Source: DATFVA01 sp963839165
GTDB taxonomy: Bacteria; Bacteroidota; Ignavibacteria; Ignavibacteriales; Ignavibacteriaceae
Direction of reading: 5' to 3'
NCBI GenBank assembly: GCA_963839165.1
Contig: CAWIUG010000005.1
Location: 124,001 to 188,000 of the forward strand
DNA length: 64,000 bases
The notes under the pieces were generated by a model. The model was not told the origin of the DNA and made no database searches. It saw only the letters and a list, made by a program, of their open reading frames with translations. A program made the translations under genes and the position numbers. Below, in pieces: positions 1 through 9,098 of the stretch. How positions within the stretch are numbered: the first letter of the stretch is position 1; every line of letters starts with the position of its first letter.

Positions 1-1
1 A

Positions 2-55
2 CGTGCCATAAACAGACTGAGACTGGTTGAGAAGCATATCAGGGCAGAAGCCTGA
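2..55 (+). CDS. Possible 3' end of an upstream gene (partial)
   Basis: The first bases read in plus frame 2 as a 17-residue tail (RAINRLRLVEKHIRAEA) ending in TGA. The charged, helix-like composition looks like the end of a real protein that starts before the window. It is too short to assign to a family and could be chance. It would converge on the Lon-domain gene that ends at position 90. Confidence 0.35.
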   Translation, partial: RAINRLRLVEKHIRAEA

Positions 56-89
56 TCATTGTTAATTCTTAATTATAAATTATTAATTG

Positions 90-716
90 TTAATTATTGA
101 TATATCCATCACTCATTATAATGCTCCGGATGGCAGCCGTTTCCGAGATTTGCTTCTCGAGATTCTCGTAATGTTCAATAAGGTAACTAACCCTTTCATT
201 TTCATCCCTTAATGTAAGCAGCGACTGACGCTGTTCCAGAGAGAGTCCCGATTTTTCCGCAAATTTAAACGATTTTGAATCTGTCTCTTCGTAGTTTTTC
301 CAGAAGGCTTCTTCAAGCTGGAAATTGGTTTTCTCTATGATCCTTTCGAATGACTCCTGAAGCTGATCCAGCAGGGATAGACTAACATCAGAGGTGAAAT
401 CCTCGTACTCCGAAACCTCGGCGATAAGATATTTATCAGCGTGAGCGTGAACGTTGTCGATGAAAAACCTTCCTTTGCCGACTACCGATATGTCCATCTC
501 TCCATTGTCGAATTTCTGGAGGATCTCATCTATTTCTACGTAACTGCCGATTTTTGCAAGCTCGTTGTCGATCTTTGTTACAATTCCAAAACCCGTCTTC
601 TCCGTGAGACAGCGGTTTATCATCTTCTTATACCTCTCCTCAAAAATGTGAAGAGGATATTTGGAAGCCGGAAATACGACAATATTTAACGGAAATAAAG
701 AAATTTTGTTTGACAT
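90..716 (-). CDS. Lon protease substrate-binding (LonN/LAN) domain protein
   Basis: This 208-residue protein matches the stand-alone LON substrate-binding domain family: it opens with the typical FPLNIVVFP...P.HIFEERYK block (about residues 8-32) and lacks the AAA and protease domains of full-length Lon. The family is presumed to bind proteins or peptides, but its role is poorly known. No signal peptide is visible, so it should be cytoplasmic. An intrinsic terminator (725-752) separates it from the sodA-like gene upstream, so it probably has its own promoter or depends on read-through. Confidence is high for the family and low for the exact role. Confidence 0.85.
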   Translation of the reverse strand: MSNKISLFPLNIVVFPASKYPLHIFEERYKKMINRCLTEKTGFGIVTKIDNELAKIGSYVEIDEILQKFDNGEMDISVVGKGRFFIDNVHAHADKYLIAEVSEYEDFTSDVSLSLLDQLQESFERIIEKTNFQLEEAFWKNYEETDSKSFKFAEKSGLSLEQRQSLLTLRDENERVSYLIEHYENLEKQISETAAIRSIIMSDGYINN

Positions 717-724
717 TGCATTAT

Positions 725-752
725 AAAAAAGAGGCGGAATTTCTTCCGCCTC
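725..752 (-). terminator. Intrinsic terminator after superoxide dismutase gene
   Basis: A perfect 9-bp stem (GAGGCGGAA at 731-739 paired with TTCCGCCTC at 744-752) has a 4-nt loop. On the minus strand it is followed directly by six T residues (A run at 725-730). It lies 12 bp past the stop of the superoxide dismutase gene and just before the start of the Lon-domain gene, so it should end the iscR-to-sod transcript. Confidence 0.85.
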
Positions 753-763
753 GGGTTATCTGT

Positions 764-1372
764 TTATTTTGATTCTTTAAATCTTTTCGTCACTTCATCC
801 CAGTTGATAACGTTCCACCAGTTATCAATATATTCAGGCCGACGGTTCTGATATTTCAAATAGTATGCATGTTCCCATACATCGAGACCCAGTATCGGTG
901 TGCCTTTATCCTCTGCAACATCCATTATCGGATTGTCCTGGTTTGCTGTTGAAGTGATAGCGAGCTTCCCATCTTGTACGATAAGCCACGCCCAGCCTGA
1001 ACCGAATCGTGTAGCTGCGGCATTGGAAAACTTGTTCTTAAATTCCTCAAATGAACCGAATGAAGAATTAATAGCGCCCTCAAGATCACCTTTCGGAAAC
1101 CCTCCTCCGCCTTTCTTCATAATTGTCCAGAACAATGAATGATTATAATGTCCTCCTCCATTGTTTCTAACACCCACCGGGTGCTTTGATGCGTTTTTCA
1201 GTATCTCTTCAAGAGATTTATTCTCAAGATCTGTTCCTGCAACGGCGTCATTCAGTTTGGTAACGTAACCGTTGTGATGCTTGGTGTAATGGATTTCCAT
1301 CGTAGTTTTGTCAATGTAGGGTTCAAGTGCGTCATATCCATAAGGTAACTTCGGCAATTCAAATTTTCCCAT
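764..1372 (-). CDS. sodA: Superoxide dismutase, Fe/Mn family (Mn-type signature)
   Basis: This 202-residue protein dismutates superoxide to oxygen and peroxide in the cytoplasm. The metal ligands are visible: His28 in HYTKHH, His78 in NHSLFW, and the Asp and His of DVWEHAYY near residue 165. The GGGHYNH block together with Gln in TANQDNP is the arrangement seen in Mn-type enzymes rather than Fe-type, where the Gln sits next to the second ligand; a cambialistic enzyme cannot be excluded. The start has a strong GAGGAGG ribosome site. It follows iron-sulfur assembly genes and may share their Rrf2-type regulation, linking oxidative stress defence to cluster repair. Confidence 0.95.
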   Translation of the reverse strand: MGKFELPKLPYGYDALEPYIDKTTMEIHYTKHHNGYVTKLNDAVAGTDLENKSLEEILKNASKHPVGVRNNGGGHYNHSLFWTIMKKGGGGFPKGDLEGAINSSFGSFEEFKNKFSNAAATRFGSGWAWLIVQDGKLAITSTANQDNPIMDVAEDKGTPILGLDVWEHAYYLKYQNRRPEYIDNWWNVINWDEVTKRFKESK

Positions 1373-1424
1373 GTATTAACCTCCTCGGTTTTTTTAATAA
1401 ATAATTAATTAATAAACTTGATAG

Positions 1425-1775
1425 TTAAACCCCGAAAGATTCTCCGCAGCCGCAGGTTTTCTTAGCGTTAGGGTTATTGAATATAAATCCTTTACCATTT
1501 AGTCCGTTGGTGAAATCAAGCTCTGTTCCCATAAGATAGAAGAGACTCTTCCCGTCAACAAATAGTTTTATTCCTTTGTCCTCAATAACAGTGTCTCCTT
1601 CTTTAGCTTCAGCATCGAATCCGAGGGTATAGGTTAATCCGGAACATCCACCACCTTTAACGCCGACTCTTAAACCATAGTTTTCGGGTATATTATTTTC
1701 AATCCTTATCTGTACAACTTCTTCAGCCGCTTTTTCGGTAATGTTTATATCGTTCTCAACTTTAATTTCAGGCAT
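1425..1775 (-). CDS. A-type iron-sulfur carrier (IscA/ErpA/SufA, HesB family)
   Basis: This 116-residue protein of the HesB/IscA family carries iron or a [2Fe-2S]/[4Fe-4S] cluster to target apoproteins. The three conserved cysteines are present: Cys44 in GGGCSGLTY, and Cys108 and Cys110 in CGCGESF near the C-terminus. Length is normal with a slightly long N-terminus. It lies in the cluster headed by the Rrf2 regulator and cysteine desulfurase, after an unknown 102-residue gene. Which of iscA, erpA or sufA it corresponds to cannot be decided from the sequence. Confidence 0.95.
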   Translation of the reverse strand: MPEIKVENDINITEKAAEEVVQIRIENNIPENYGLRVGVKGGGCSGLTYTLGFDAEAKEGDTVIEDKGIKLFVDGKSLFYLMGTELDFTNGLNGKGFIFNNPNAKKTCGCGESFGV

Positions 1776-1835
1776 TTCCCGTTCTCTTTTTTGTTAATAA
1801 AATTAATCTGGAATCATTAGTTAAACTTATAATAC

Positions 1836-2144
1836 TTATAAAGGATCACCTGGGGTAGTCGTCACAAATTCAGGATAATTTACTGTCCATCCGCTGTCAT
1901 CTACCGGAATGAATATATCCTTCTGTTCAAAATGGGCAGCCAGTTCTTTGGCCAGCTTATCGGCTTCTGAATATGATATTTCTATCCCTTTCATCTCAAG
2001 ATATTTTCTGATTCCATACTGGAAGTCTCTGTAAAAAAAGTTGGATTTATGAAATAGCGGATACCTGGCTTTCAGAAAACTAAGAAACTGTTTGTCTTCA
2101 ATTTTAAGCAGGCTGAAATATTCGTTTAATTTTCCCCGAAGCAT
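1836..2144 (-). CDS. Conserved-context hypothetical protein between iscS and iscA
   Basis: I do not recognise this 102-residue protein. It is soluble-looking and rich in charged and aromatic residues, with a probable helical N-half (residues 1-70) and a short acidic, proline-containing tail. It has no cysteine, so it cannot be an IscU-type scaffold although it sits where iscU is found in classical isc operons. Spacing to the desulfurase gene upstream is only 15 bp, so co-translation is likely. A role as a partner of the desulfurase (ISD11- or frataxin-like) is speculation from position alone. Confidence 0.7.
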   Translation of the reverse strand: MLRGKLNEYFSLLKIEDKQFLSFLKARYPLFHKSNFFYRDFQYGIRKYLEMKGIEISYSEADKLAKELAAHFEQKDIFIPVDDSGWTVNYPEFVTTTPGDPL

Positions 2145-2159
2145 TGTTTAATCCTTTAT

Positions 2160-3350
2160 TTAGTGAATAATGTTTTCATGGAAATCATATGATGGATTTC
2201 TTCTCAGTTTATTAACCATCGTTATGACTTCTTCAATTACGAAATTGATTTCTTCTTCAGTGTTAAACCTTCCGGGACTAAATCGCACAGAAGATTTTGC
2301 AAGATCATTACTCAGGCCAATAGCGCTAAGTACATGGCTGGGTTTAAGAGAAGCTGATGTACATGCCGAACCTGTCGAGACTGCTATGTTCCTGAGATTC
2401 ATTATAAACTTGTCTGACCTTATACCCTCAAAACATATATTTAAATTATTCGGGAGATGGTTATCAGGATCACCATTCATTCTGATACTTCCAATCTCTT
2501 TTGTAAACTTTTCAAGCATCCTTGACCTATATGATTCAATTCTTTCGTATTCCGTTTCAAAATTCTTTCCGGCAATCTCCAGTGCTCTGCCAAATCCCAC
2601 AATTCCGGGAACATTTAGAGTTCCGGACCGCAGCCCCTCTTCGTGTCCTCCACCCATTAGCAGAGGTTTAATTCTGGTTTTGGGTTCCTTCCTTTTAATA
2701 TAAAGGGCGCCTGTTCCTTTGGGACCATAGATCTTATGGGCAGAAATAGAAACAAGGTCTGCATGATCTGCTTTGAAGGGAATTTTGCCAACCGCCTGAG
2801 TTGCATCCGTATGGAATATAACATTGCGATCCCTGCAAATCCTGCCGATGCTTTCTATATCATATACGTTTCCAATTTCATTGTTTGCAGTCATTATTGA
2901 AACAAGGATTGTATCCTTCCTGATCGCTTTTTCCAGTTCCGCCATTTGAATTCTGCCGAAGCTGTCAACTGGAATAACTGTAATTGCAAATCCTTTTGCC
3001 TTAAGCGAGTTTAGAGAATCAAGTACTGCATTATGCTCGACCGCCGAAGTTATGATATGCTTTCCATTTGAACCATAACTTTCAGCAAACCCGGAATGAG
3101 CCAGGTTTATCGATTCTGTTGCCCCGCTGGTAAATATTATCTCCCCGGGCTCTGCTCCGAGAAATTCCGCTACCTTTCTTCTCGACAGCTTAACGGCACT
3201 TTCAGCTTCCCATCCATATGAATGATCCTTACTGGATGCATTCCCAAACTTATCTGTGAAATAGGGAAGCATAGCTTCAAGCGCTTCAGGGTCAAGTGGA
3301 GTAGTTGCCTGGTTATCCAGATATATAGGAAATTTCATACGATTATCCAC
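2160..3350 (-). CDS. iscS: Cysteine desulfurase (IscS/NifS, class V aminotransferase)
   Basis: This 396-residue PLP enzyme removes sulfur from cysteine to supply Fe-S cluster assembly and tRNA thiolation. It opens with YLDNQATTPLDP, carries the PLP-binding SAHKIYGPKG lysine block in the middle, and has the active-site cysteine loop VSTGSACTSASLKPSHVL. The loop sequence is of the group I IscS/NifS type. It starts 1 bp after the Rrf2 regulator gene, so the two are almost certainly one transcript. No iscU, hscA or ferredoxin gene follows here. Confidence 0.96.
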   Translation of the reverse strand: MDNRMKFPIYLDNQATTPLDPEALEAMLPYFTDKFGNASSKDHSYGWEAESAVKLSRRKVAEFLGAEPGEIIFTSGATESINLAHSGFAESYGSNGKHIITSAVEHNAVLDSLNSLKAKGFAITVIPVDSFGRIQMAELEKAIRKDTILVSIMTANNEIGNVYDIESIGRICRDRNVIFHTDATQAVGKIPFKADHADLVSISAHKIYGPKGTGALYIKRKEPKTRIKPLLMGGGHEEGLRSGTLNVPGIVGFGRALEIAGKNFETEYERIESYRSRMLEKFTKEIGSIRMNGDPDNHLPNNLNICFEGIRSDKFIMNLRNIAVSTGSACTSASLKPSHVLSAIGLSNDLAKSSVRFSPGRFNTEEEINFVIEEVITMVNKLRRNPSYDFHENIIH

Positions 3351-3351
3351 T

Positions 3352-3759
3352 TTATAAAATCTGGTTAATCTTCATATTTTGAAATACTTTATCTATTTCT
3401 CTTTGAACCTTAATCAAAGGATCTCTTATCATGCAGCAGTCGAAATGGCTGCACTCTTTCTGAGAACTTTTGTCATCCATACAATTCGTAATCTGGTATT
3501 TATCCTCTATTGCACTGATTATTTCCATCAGGGATATCTGATCCGGAGCACGCGTTATGGAATATCCGCCTCTTACGCCCTGATATGACGATAAAATGCT
3601 CTTTTTTACAAGCTGTTGAAGGACCTTGGCTACTAATTCATAAGGAATATCATAATACTGTGAAATATCACGGGCTGTTGAATAATTCCCGTTAGAATTG
3701 ATGGCAAGGTACCTAACTGCCAACAAAGCATATTCGCTTTTTTTGGATAATTTAAGCAT
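3352..3759 (-). CDS. iscR: Rrf2-family regulator, IscR-like
   Basis: This 135-residue Rrf2 winged-helix regulator begins MLKLSKKSEYALLAVRYLA, typical of the family. A cysteine cluster in the second half (C-x9-C-x4-C-C, within about residues 92-108) fits an iron-sulfur-sensing member such as IscR, though spacing differs from E. coli IscR. It heads the desulfurase/carrier cluster, and a GAC-N7-GTC palindrome lies just upstream, so negative autoregulation by cluster status is likely. The gene is transcribed away from the end of the complex I operon, on the same strand. Confidence 0.9.
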   Translation of the reverse strand: MLKLSKKSEYALLAVRYLAINSNGNYSTARDISQYYDIPYELVAKVLQQLVKKSILSSYQGVRGGYSITRAPDQISLMEIISAIEDKYQITNCMDDKSSQKECSHFDCCMIRDPLIKVQREIDKVFQNMKINQIL

Positions 3760-3763
3760 TATT

Positions 3764-3789
3764 AAATAAGACTATAATGGTCGGATATA
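3764..3789 (-). promoter_or_regulatory. Candidate IscR/Rrf2 operator upstream of iscR
   Basis: The element GACTATAATGGTC (3770-3782) is an imperfect palindrome (GAC-N7-GTC) followed by GGATAT. It matches the core and one flank of the known E. coli IscR type-1 consensus (GACT-RWWWY-AGTC-RRS-TAT), with mismatches in the other flank. It sits 11 bp upstream of the regulator's ATG, a position fit for autorepression. The assignment is by eye only. Confidence 0.5.
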
Positions 3790-3827
3790 AACCTAAGCAA
3801 ATTGGCAGGAAAAATCAAATAATGATC

Positions 3828-5333
3828 TTAGAATCCAACCAATGAAATTGAATATTTAGCCAGGTCTACCAGAGGGGTAAAATAGATACCAAGGAAAAGT
3901 ATTGGAGCCAGCAGAATAAGAAGCATCACTATATTCGCGAAGGACACGTTTATCGTGGGCTTTTCAATCTCAACTTTAACCAGGTACATATTCTTAAGTA
4001 CTTTGATATAGTAGTAAAGTGAAACAACCGAATTCAGCAGCGCAATAACTGCTACAACGATCATCTTAGCATCCACAAGAGCGATGAAAAGGTAAAGCTT
4101 GCCTATGAATCCTGCAGTTGGTGGAAGTCCTGTTAATGATACCAGGAAGATTGCCAGTGAGATTCCCAGCCAGGGGGAGGCATAACCAAGGCCTTTGTAT
4201 TCTTCAATCTCCTCAGAGCCGATTTTATTAGCTATCAGCATCACAACAAAGAAAGCGCCGAGAGTCATAAAGGCATATACGCCAAAATATATGAGAATGG
4301 CAGTCAATCCCTGATCTGATAAAACTGCGAGTCCGAGCAGGATATAACCTGCATGGGCTATACTCGAATATGCCAGCAGTCTTTTCATATTACCCTGCCA
4401 CAGGGCGGCAAAGTTGCCAAGTGTCATTGATAAAATAGAAATGATTACGAGAAATGACTTCCAGTCGATTAAGTTGATAAGGTGCCAGTAACCATTCTGA
4501 TCAACTCCGAGTACAAATGTTATCCTGATGAACCTGATCAGCAATGCAAATCCAGCGGCCTTACTGGCTATAGAAAGGTAGGCGGTTATAGCAACAGGCG
4601 CGCCTTCATAAACGTCAGGGGTCCAGAAATGGAATGGGGCAGCAGAGATTTTATAACCTATCCCTGTAAAAATCAGTAATCCGGATATGAGCATTGTCAG
4701 TGTATTATAGCTGCCGTTCTGAAGTATCAGGTTGATCTCGTACATGTTTGTGGATCCCGTCATTCCGTAGAGGAGCGAGATACCGAACAGCATTATTCCG
4801 CTAGCCACACTTCCGTAAATGATATACTTAAGCGAAGCTTCACTGTTTCTCATGGAGGTTTTTGTAAAACCTGCCAGAACATAAGAGGATAATGAGACCA
4901 GCTCAAGCGACAAATAGACAAGAATCAGGTCAGCAGCTGTCACCATAAAGAACATACCGAGGATCATTCCAAAGATAAGAGTGTAATACTCGCCATGCCT
5001 ATCCATACTCTGTCTTACTTCATCTGAATTTACCGAGAAGTAAACAATAAATAGGGAGGAGAGAATTACAATAAGTTTGAAAAACGCTCCGAAGGAATCT
5101 ACAGCAATTAATCCCGATCCGCCCTGCGGCCTGCTTGCGAACGTGCTTAAACCAAATTGTTCGATTACGAAGTAACCGGCCACCAGCAATCCTGCAAGAG
5201 AAATGAAGGGGAGTAGTTTCTTGTTTTTATCCATTATCAGATCGACTACCACTAGAATAACGATTACCGCCGAAATTACAAGTTCAGGCTTAATCAGGTA
5301 GAGACTTTTAGTTATATAGCTGAGATCCATCAT
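3828..5333 (-). CDS. nuoN: NADH-quinone oxidoreductase subunit N
   Basis: This 501-residue polytopic membrane protein is an antiporter-like proton-pumping subunit of respiratory complex I. About 14 hydrophobic segments can be seen, with the family blocks YLSLELVSLSSYVLAGF (near residues 140-157), ISAAPFHFWTPDVYEGAP with its conserved lysine, and LAYSSIAHAGYILLG. It is the last gene of the nuo operon, 24 bp after nuoM. Two adjacent ATG codons are possible starts, and the choice changes only one residue. Confidence 0.96.
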   Translation of the reverse strand: MMDLSYITKSLYLIKPELVISAVIVILVVVDLIMDKNKKLLPFISLAGLLVAGYFVIEQFGLSTFASRPQGGSGLIAVDSFGAFFKLIVILSSLFIVYFSVNSDEVRQSMDRHGEYYTLIFGMILGMFFMVTAADLILVYLSLELVSLSSYVLAGFTKTSMRNSEASLKYIIYGSVASGIMLFGISLLYGMTGSTNMYEINLILQNGSYNTLTMLISGLLIFTGIGYKISAAPFHFWTPDVYEGAPVAITAYLSIASKAAGFALLIRFIRITFVLGVDQNGYWHLINLIDWKSFLVIISILSMTLGNFAALWQGNMKRLLAYSSIAHAGYILLGLAVLSDQGLTAILIYFGVYAFMTLGAFFVVMLIANKIGSEEIEEYKGLGYASPWLGISLAIFLVSLTGLPPTAGFIGKLYLFIALVDAKMIVVAVIALLNSVVSLYYYIKVLKNMYLVKVEIEKPTINVSFANIVMLLILLAPILFLGIYFTPLVDLAKYSISLVGF

Positions 5334-5357
5334 TTTTCAAATTCCGTTATATATATC

Positions 5358-6965
5358 TTAGAATGATGCAAACTGACTGTAAACAGTCTGTGCATGCGCC
5401 ATAAATTTAACCATTGCATTCACAGATGCATTCATCAGGTTTAACATAGCTGCGGGATAAACTCCAAGGAATATTACAATAATACTTAATGGTACGAGCA
5501 TTGCATATTCTCTGAAAGTAAGGTCTTTAAGTGATGACCATTTTTCTTTAAGGTTACCGAGGTAAACACGCTGGAACGCCCAGAGCATATAGCCCGCACC
5601 GAGTAAAATTCCAAGAGTTGAGATAATGGTAATTACCCGTATGCTTTCTGTTCCGAATGCACCGAGGAAGACGAAAGCCTCTGACACGAAGCCGCTCAAC
5701 CCGGGCAGTCCAATTGCCGCAAAGAAAGCCAATGTTGTGAAGCCTGAATATATAGGCATCTGGTTTGCAAGTCCGCCGAAACCATCCAGATCTCTGGTAT
5801 GGGCACGGTCGTACACAACACCAACAATAAGGAAGAGCATGGCTGTGATAGTACCGTGGTTAAACATCTGAAGTATCGCACCGGAAATTCCCAGAGTATT
5901 AAGTGATGCCATACCCAGCATTACAAAACCCATATGTGATACCGAGGAATACGCTATCATCTTCTTGAAGTCTTTTTGGGCCATCGCACAAAGAGCTCCG
6001 TATAAGATGTTAATCATTCCGAAGAGAGCAATATACCATACAAGCTGCTGAGTGATCTCAGGAAATACAGGATAGCATACCCTTAAAATCCCATATGTTC
6101 CCATTTTAAGGAGAACGCCCGCAAGGATCACGCTTATAGCTGTCGGGGCTTCAACGTGGGCATCGGGCAGCCAGGTATGGAAGGGAAACATAGGAATTTT
6201 GATAGCAAAGCCAATAAACAAAGCTATGTAAGCTATTAGTCTTAGATTGGAAGGATTAAGAGGCGAAAGAATGCCTCCGGCTACAAAATTGCCAGGATCC
6301 ATCATCGAGAGCATATTGAAGGTAAATACTCTTGTTCCATCAACCATCGTTTCCATTGTACTGAAATACAGGCCGATCATTACTAACAAAATGAATACAC
6401 TTCCGAGTAAAGTATAAAGGAAGAACTTAATAGCCGCGTATTCTCTTCTTGGACCTCCCCAGATACCGATAAGGAAATACATCGGGAGAAGCATCAATTC
6501 CCAGAATATGTAGAACAGGAAGAAATCGAGAGCTACGAAAACTCCCATCATACCTGTATCGAGCAAAAGGAATAAAGCGAAGTAGCCTTTAACAGACTTA
6601 TTTATATTCCAGGAAGATAGTGTGGCCACGAAAGTGATTATTGCTGTCAGCAGCACCATCGGAACGCTTAATCCGTCTATTCCCAGAAAATAATCTATTT
6701 TGATTTTGCCGATCCATGAAAATCCGCTTATGTCAATCCATCTGAACTTTTCCATGAACTGGAAAGAAGAAGGATCGTTAATTCCTCCCGCGGCGTAATT
6801 ATAATTAGCGAGGATAAACACTGCCAGGATTACCTGTATACCCGTAATTAAAAGCGTCAAACTCTTAATTACCTGAGTTTGTGCTTTGGGAAGGAACATA
6901 ATTATCAGCATGCCCAAAACAGGGAGGAAGGTTATTAGCGAAAGAATAGGGAAGTTTTCCATCAT
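5358..6965 (-). CDS. nuoM: NADH-quinone oxidoreductase subunit M
   Basis: This 535-residue integral membrane protein is a proton-translocating antiporter-like subunit of complex I. Characteristic blocks are FFLFYIFWELMLLPMYFLIGIWGG (about residues 147-170), KIPMFPFHTWLPDAHVEAPT and KKMIAYSSVSHMGFVMLG, with the conserved Glu in the WEL motif and Lys residues in the middle helices. Length is usual. It lies between nuoL (22 bp upstream) and nuoN within the operon. Confidence 0.97.
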   Translation of the reverse strand: MMENFPILSLITFLPVLGMLIIMFLPKAQTQVIKSLTLLITGIQVILAVFILANYNYAAGGINDPSSFQFMEKFRWIDISGFSWIGKIKIDYFLGIDGLSVPMVLLTAIITFVATLSSWNINKSVKGYFALFLLLDTGMMGVFVALDFFLFYIFWELMLLPMYFLIGIWGGPRREYAAIKFFLYTLLGSVFILLVMIGLYFSTMETMVDGTRVFTFNMLSMMDPGNFVAGGILSPLNPSNLRLIAYIALFIGFAIKIPMFPFHTWLPDAHVEAPTAISVILAGVLLKMGTYGILRVCYPVFPEITQQLVWYIALFGMINILYGALCAMAQKDFKKMIAYSSVSHMGFVMLGMASLNTLGISGAILQMFNHGTITAMLFLIVGVVYDRAHTRDLDGFGGLANQMPIYSGFTTLAFFAAIGLPGLSGFVSEAFVFLGAFGTESIRVITIISTLGILLGAGYMLWAFQRVYLGNLKEKWSSLKDLTFREYAMLVPLSIIVIFLGVYPAAMLNLMNASVNAMVKFMAHAQTVYSQFASF

Positions 6966-6986
6966 GTTACCTAGTAAATTTCTACC

Positions 6987-9098
6987 TTAAAATGACTTAA
7001 ATAAAAACATTAAAATTACTAATGAGAATATCACCAATACGATATAGGTCTGTACCTTACCTGTCTGGAAACGTCTGAATATTAATCCGACAAATCCTGA
7101 GAGATAGGCCATAAAGTTCACGAGTCCGTCAACCACAACATTATCAAATTTACCACTGAACCTTGACAATCCTTTTGTAACGGATGCGGATCCATTTACG
7201 ATTCCATCTATAAAGAACAAATCAAACCATGCCAGAAACTTGCTTAAGCCGATAGTTCCGGCAATAAAAGAGGCGTCATAAATTTCATCGAAATACCACT
7301 TATTCAGTGAAAGCAGGTACAATGGCCTGAACTTATCCGCAAGCTTGTCTGCGCTGATCTTCTTCCATTGATACATTGAGAAAGCAAGCAGTATTCCTAT
7401 TCCGGCAAGGAATAATGAAAGGAACATTGCAGGGTAGTGTACCTTATGCATTGCTTCGGTATAAGCAGACGAGAAAATTACTTCCGGCTCTTTCACCTCA
7501 ACTTCCTGTCCAACATCTGCTTTAATATCGCTCTTCATAAAATCGTAACGTGCGTTATTAGGGACAGACAGTTCAGGAACCTTAACCCATTTCGACAAAA
7601 ATGCACCGGCTTCGGGATTAAAAGGATTGGGCGTGTACCAGATAAATATTGAAAGCATTGAAAGAACTACCAGCGGCATCGCCATAGCGAATTTCGATTC
7701 ATGTGCGTGATCATATTTTTCCTGGTTGCGCGGTTTACCATGAAAAGTTAGAATCAACAGTCTAAACATATAAAACGCGGTTAAGGCCGCCACAAAAAAT
7801 CCTACCGCAGGGAAGAACCAGTGCCCGGTTAAAGAAGCAAAAGCATATGATCCCGCAAGTATGCCATCCTTACTCAGGAATCCTGATGTTAACGGAATTC
7901 CGGAAATGGCCAGTGAGGAGATAAGGAATGAAGCATAAGTAATCGGCATCTTCTTTCTGAGGCCGCCCATCTGACTTATATCCTGTTCATGATGCATTGC
8001 GTGTATAACAGAACCGGAATCAAGGAAGAGGCATGCTTTGAAGAAAGCGTGTGTAATCAGGTGAAAGAATGCAAACTGGTATGCACCTACACCAAGTGCC
8101 ATTATCATATATCCCAGCTGGCTCACGGTTGAGTAAGCAAGAACTTTCTTAATATCGGTTTGTGTGAGTGCTATTGTTGCAGGTATAAGAGCACTGAGAG
8201 CGCCTATGATAGCAATAAACAGAAGCGCATCTCCTGTAAGCATTGTAAACACTCTTGTAACAAAGAATACACCAGCCGCAACCATCGTTGCCGCGTGTAT
8301 GAGGGCACTTACCGGAGTTGGACCTTCCATAGCATCAGGAAGCCATACATGAAGCGGAAACTGGGCCGATTTACCAATAGCACCGCAGAAAATCAGAATG
8401 CCGGTAACTGTCAGCCAGAATTCACTGTTGAAAGGCAGCTGTCCGTTGGAGATTGCCAGGAAGATCTTATCAAAAGTAAACGTATGATACGTGGAATAAA
8501 TTATTAAGATACCCGCAAGCATACCTATGTCGCCTATCCTGTTTACAATGAAGGCTTTCTTGGCGGCATCAGAGGCAGTTTTCTTTTCATACCAGAATCC
8601 TATAAGCAGATATGAGGAAATACCAACAAGCTCCCAGAAGATATACATCATGAAGAAGTTGTGGGTAAGAACTATTCCACTCATCGAGAAAGTGAATAAT
8701 CCCAGGTATGCGAAATACCTGCCGTACCTTATATCTCCTTCCATATAAAGGAGAGAGAAGCTATGTACCAAAATGCTGATAAGAAAAACTACGGAGATCA
8801 TAATCACCGAGATATTGTCGAGCAGCAGCCCAAGGTCAATCCTGAGGTCACCCACCAGCGGCAGGTTGCCCAGGTTAATCCAGGTGAACTCAGCTGTGAT
8901 GGGACCGCCTGATGAGGACAACTTTGCTGCGGCGATAACAATTGTGAATATGAACCCGAGCAATACAGAGAACATCTCAAACCAATAAGCAGCTTTGAAT
9001 CTCTTCCCGAAGAACAGTGCTACAGTAAATCCAAGCAGTGGGAGAAAAAGGACTGCAGTTGCAAGCTGTATTAAAGTTGATTCTGCCATACCATTCAA
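6987..9098 (-). CDS. nuoL: NADH-quinone oxidoreductase subunit L
   Basis: This 703-residue subunit has the antiporter core (FMMYIFWELVGISSYLLIGFWYEK; FPLHVWLPDAMEGPTPVSALIHAATMV; KKVLAYSTVSQLGYM). The long C-terminal part (about residues 560-703) contains the lateral amphipathic helix and final transmembrane helix that clamp the other antiporter-like subunits. A hydrophilic insert near residues 490-560 is rich in acidic residues. Its start overlaps the end of nuoK by 4 bp, which suggests translational coupling. Confidence 0.97.
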   Translation of the reverse strand: MNGMAESTLIQLATAVLFLPLLGFTVALFFGKRFKAAYWFEMFSVLLGFIFTIVIAAAKLSSSGGPITAEFTWINLGNLPLVGDLRIDLGLLLDNISVIMISVVFLISILVHSFSLLYMEGDIRYGRYFAYLGLFTFSMSGIVLTHNFFMMYIFWELVGISSYLLIGFWYEKKTASDAAKKAFIVNRIGDIGMLAGILIIYSTYHTFTFDKIFLAISNGQLPFNSEFWLTVTGILIFCGAIGKSAQFPLHVWLPDAMEGPTPVSALIHAATMVAAGVFFVTRVFTMLTGDALLFIAIIGALSALIPATIALTQTDIKKVLAYSTVSQLGYMIMALGVGAYQFAFFHLITHAFFKACLFLDSGSVIHAMHHEQDISQMGGLRKKMPITYASFLISSLAISGIPLTSGFLSKDGILAGSYAFASLTGHWFFPAVGFFVAALTAFYMFRLLILTFHGKPRNQEKYDHAHESKFAMAMPLVVLSMLSIFIWYTPNPFNPEAGAFLSKWVKVPELSVPNNARYDFMKSDIKADVGQEVEVKEPEVIFSSAYTEAMHKVHYPAMFLSLFLAGIGILLAFSMYQWKKISADKLADKFRPLYLLSLNKWYFDEIYDASFIAGTIGLSKFLAWFDLFFIDGIVNGSASVTKGLSRFSGKFDNVVVDGLVNFMAYLSGFVGLIFRRFQTGKVQTYIVLVIFSLVILMFLFKSF

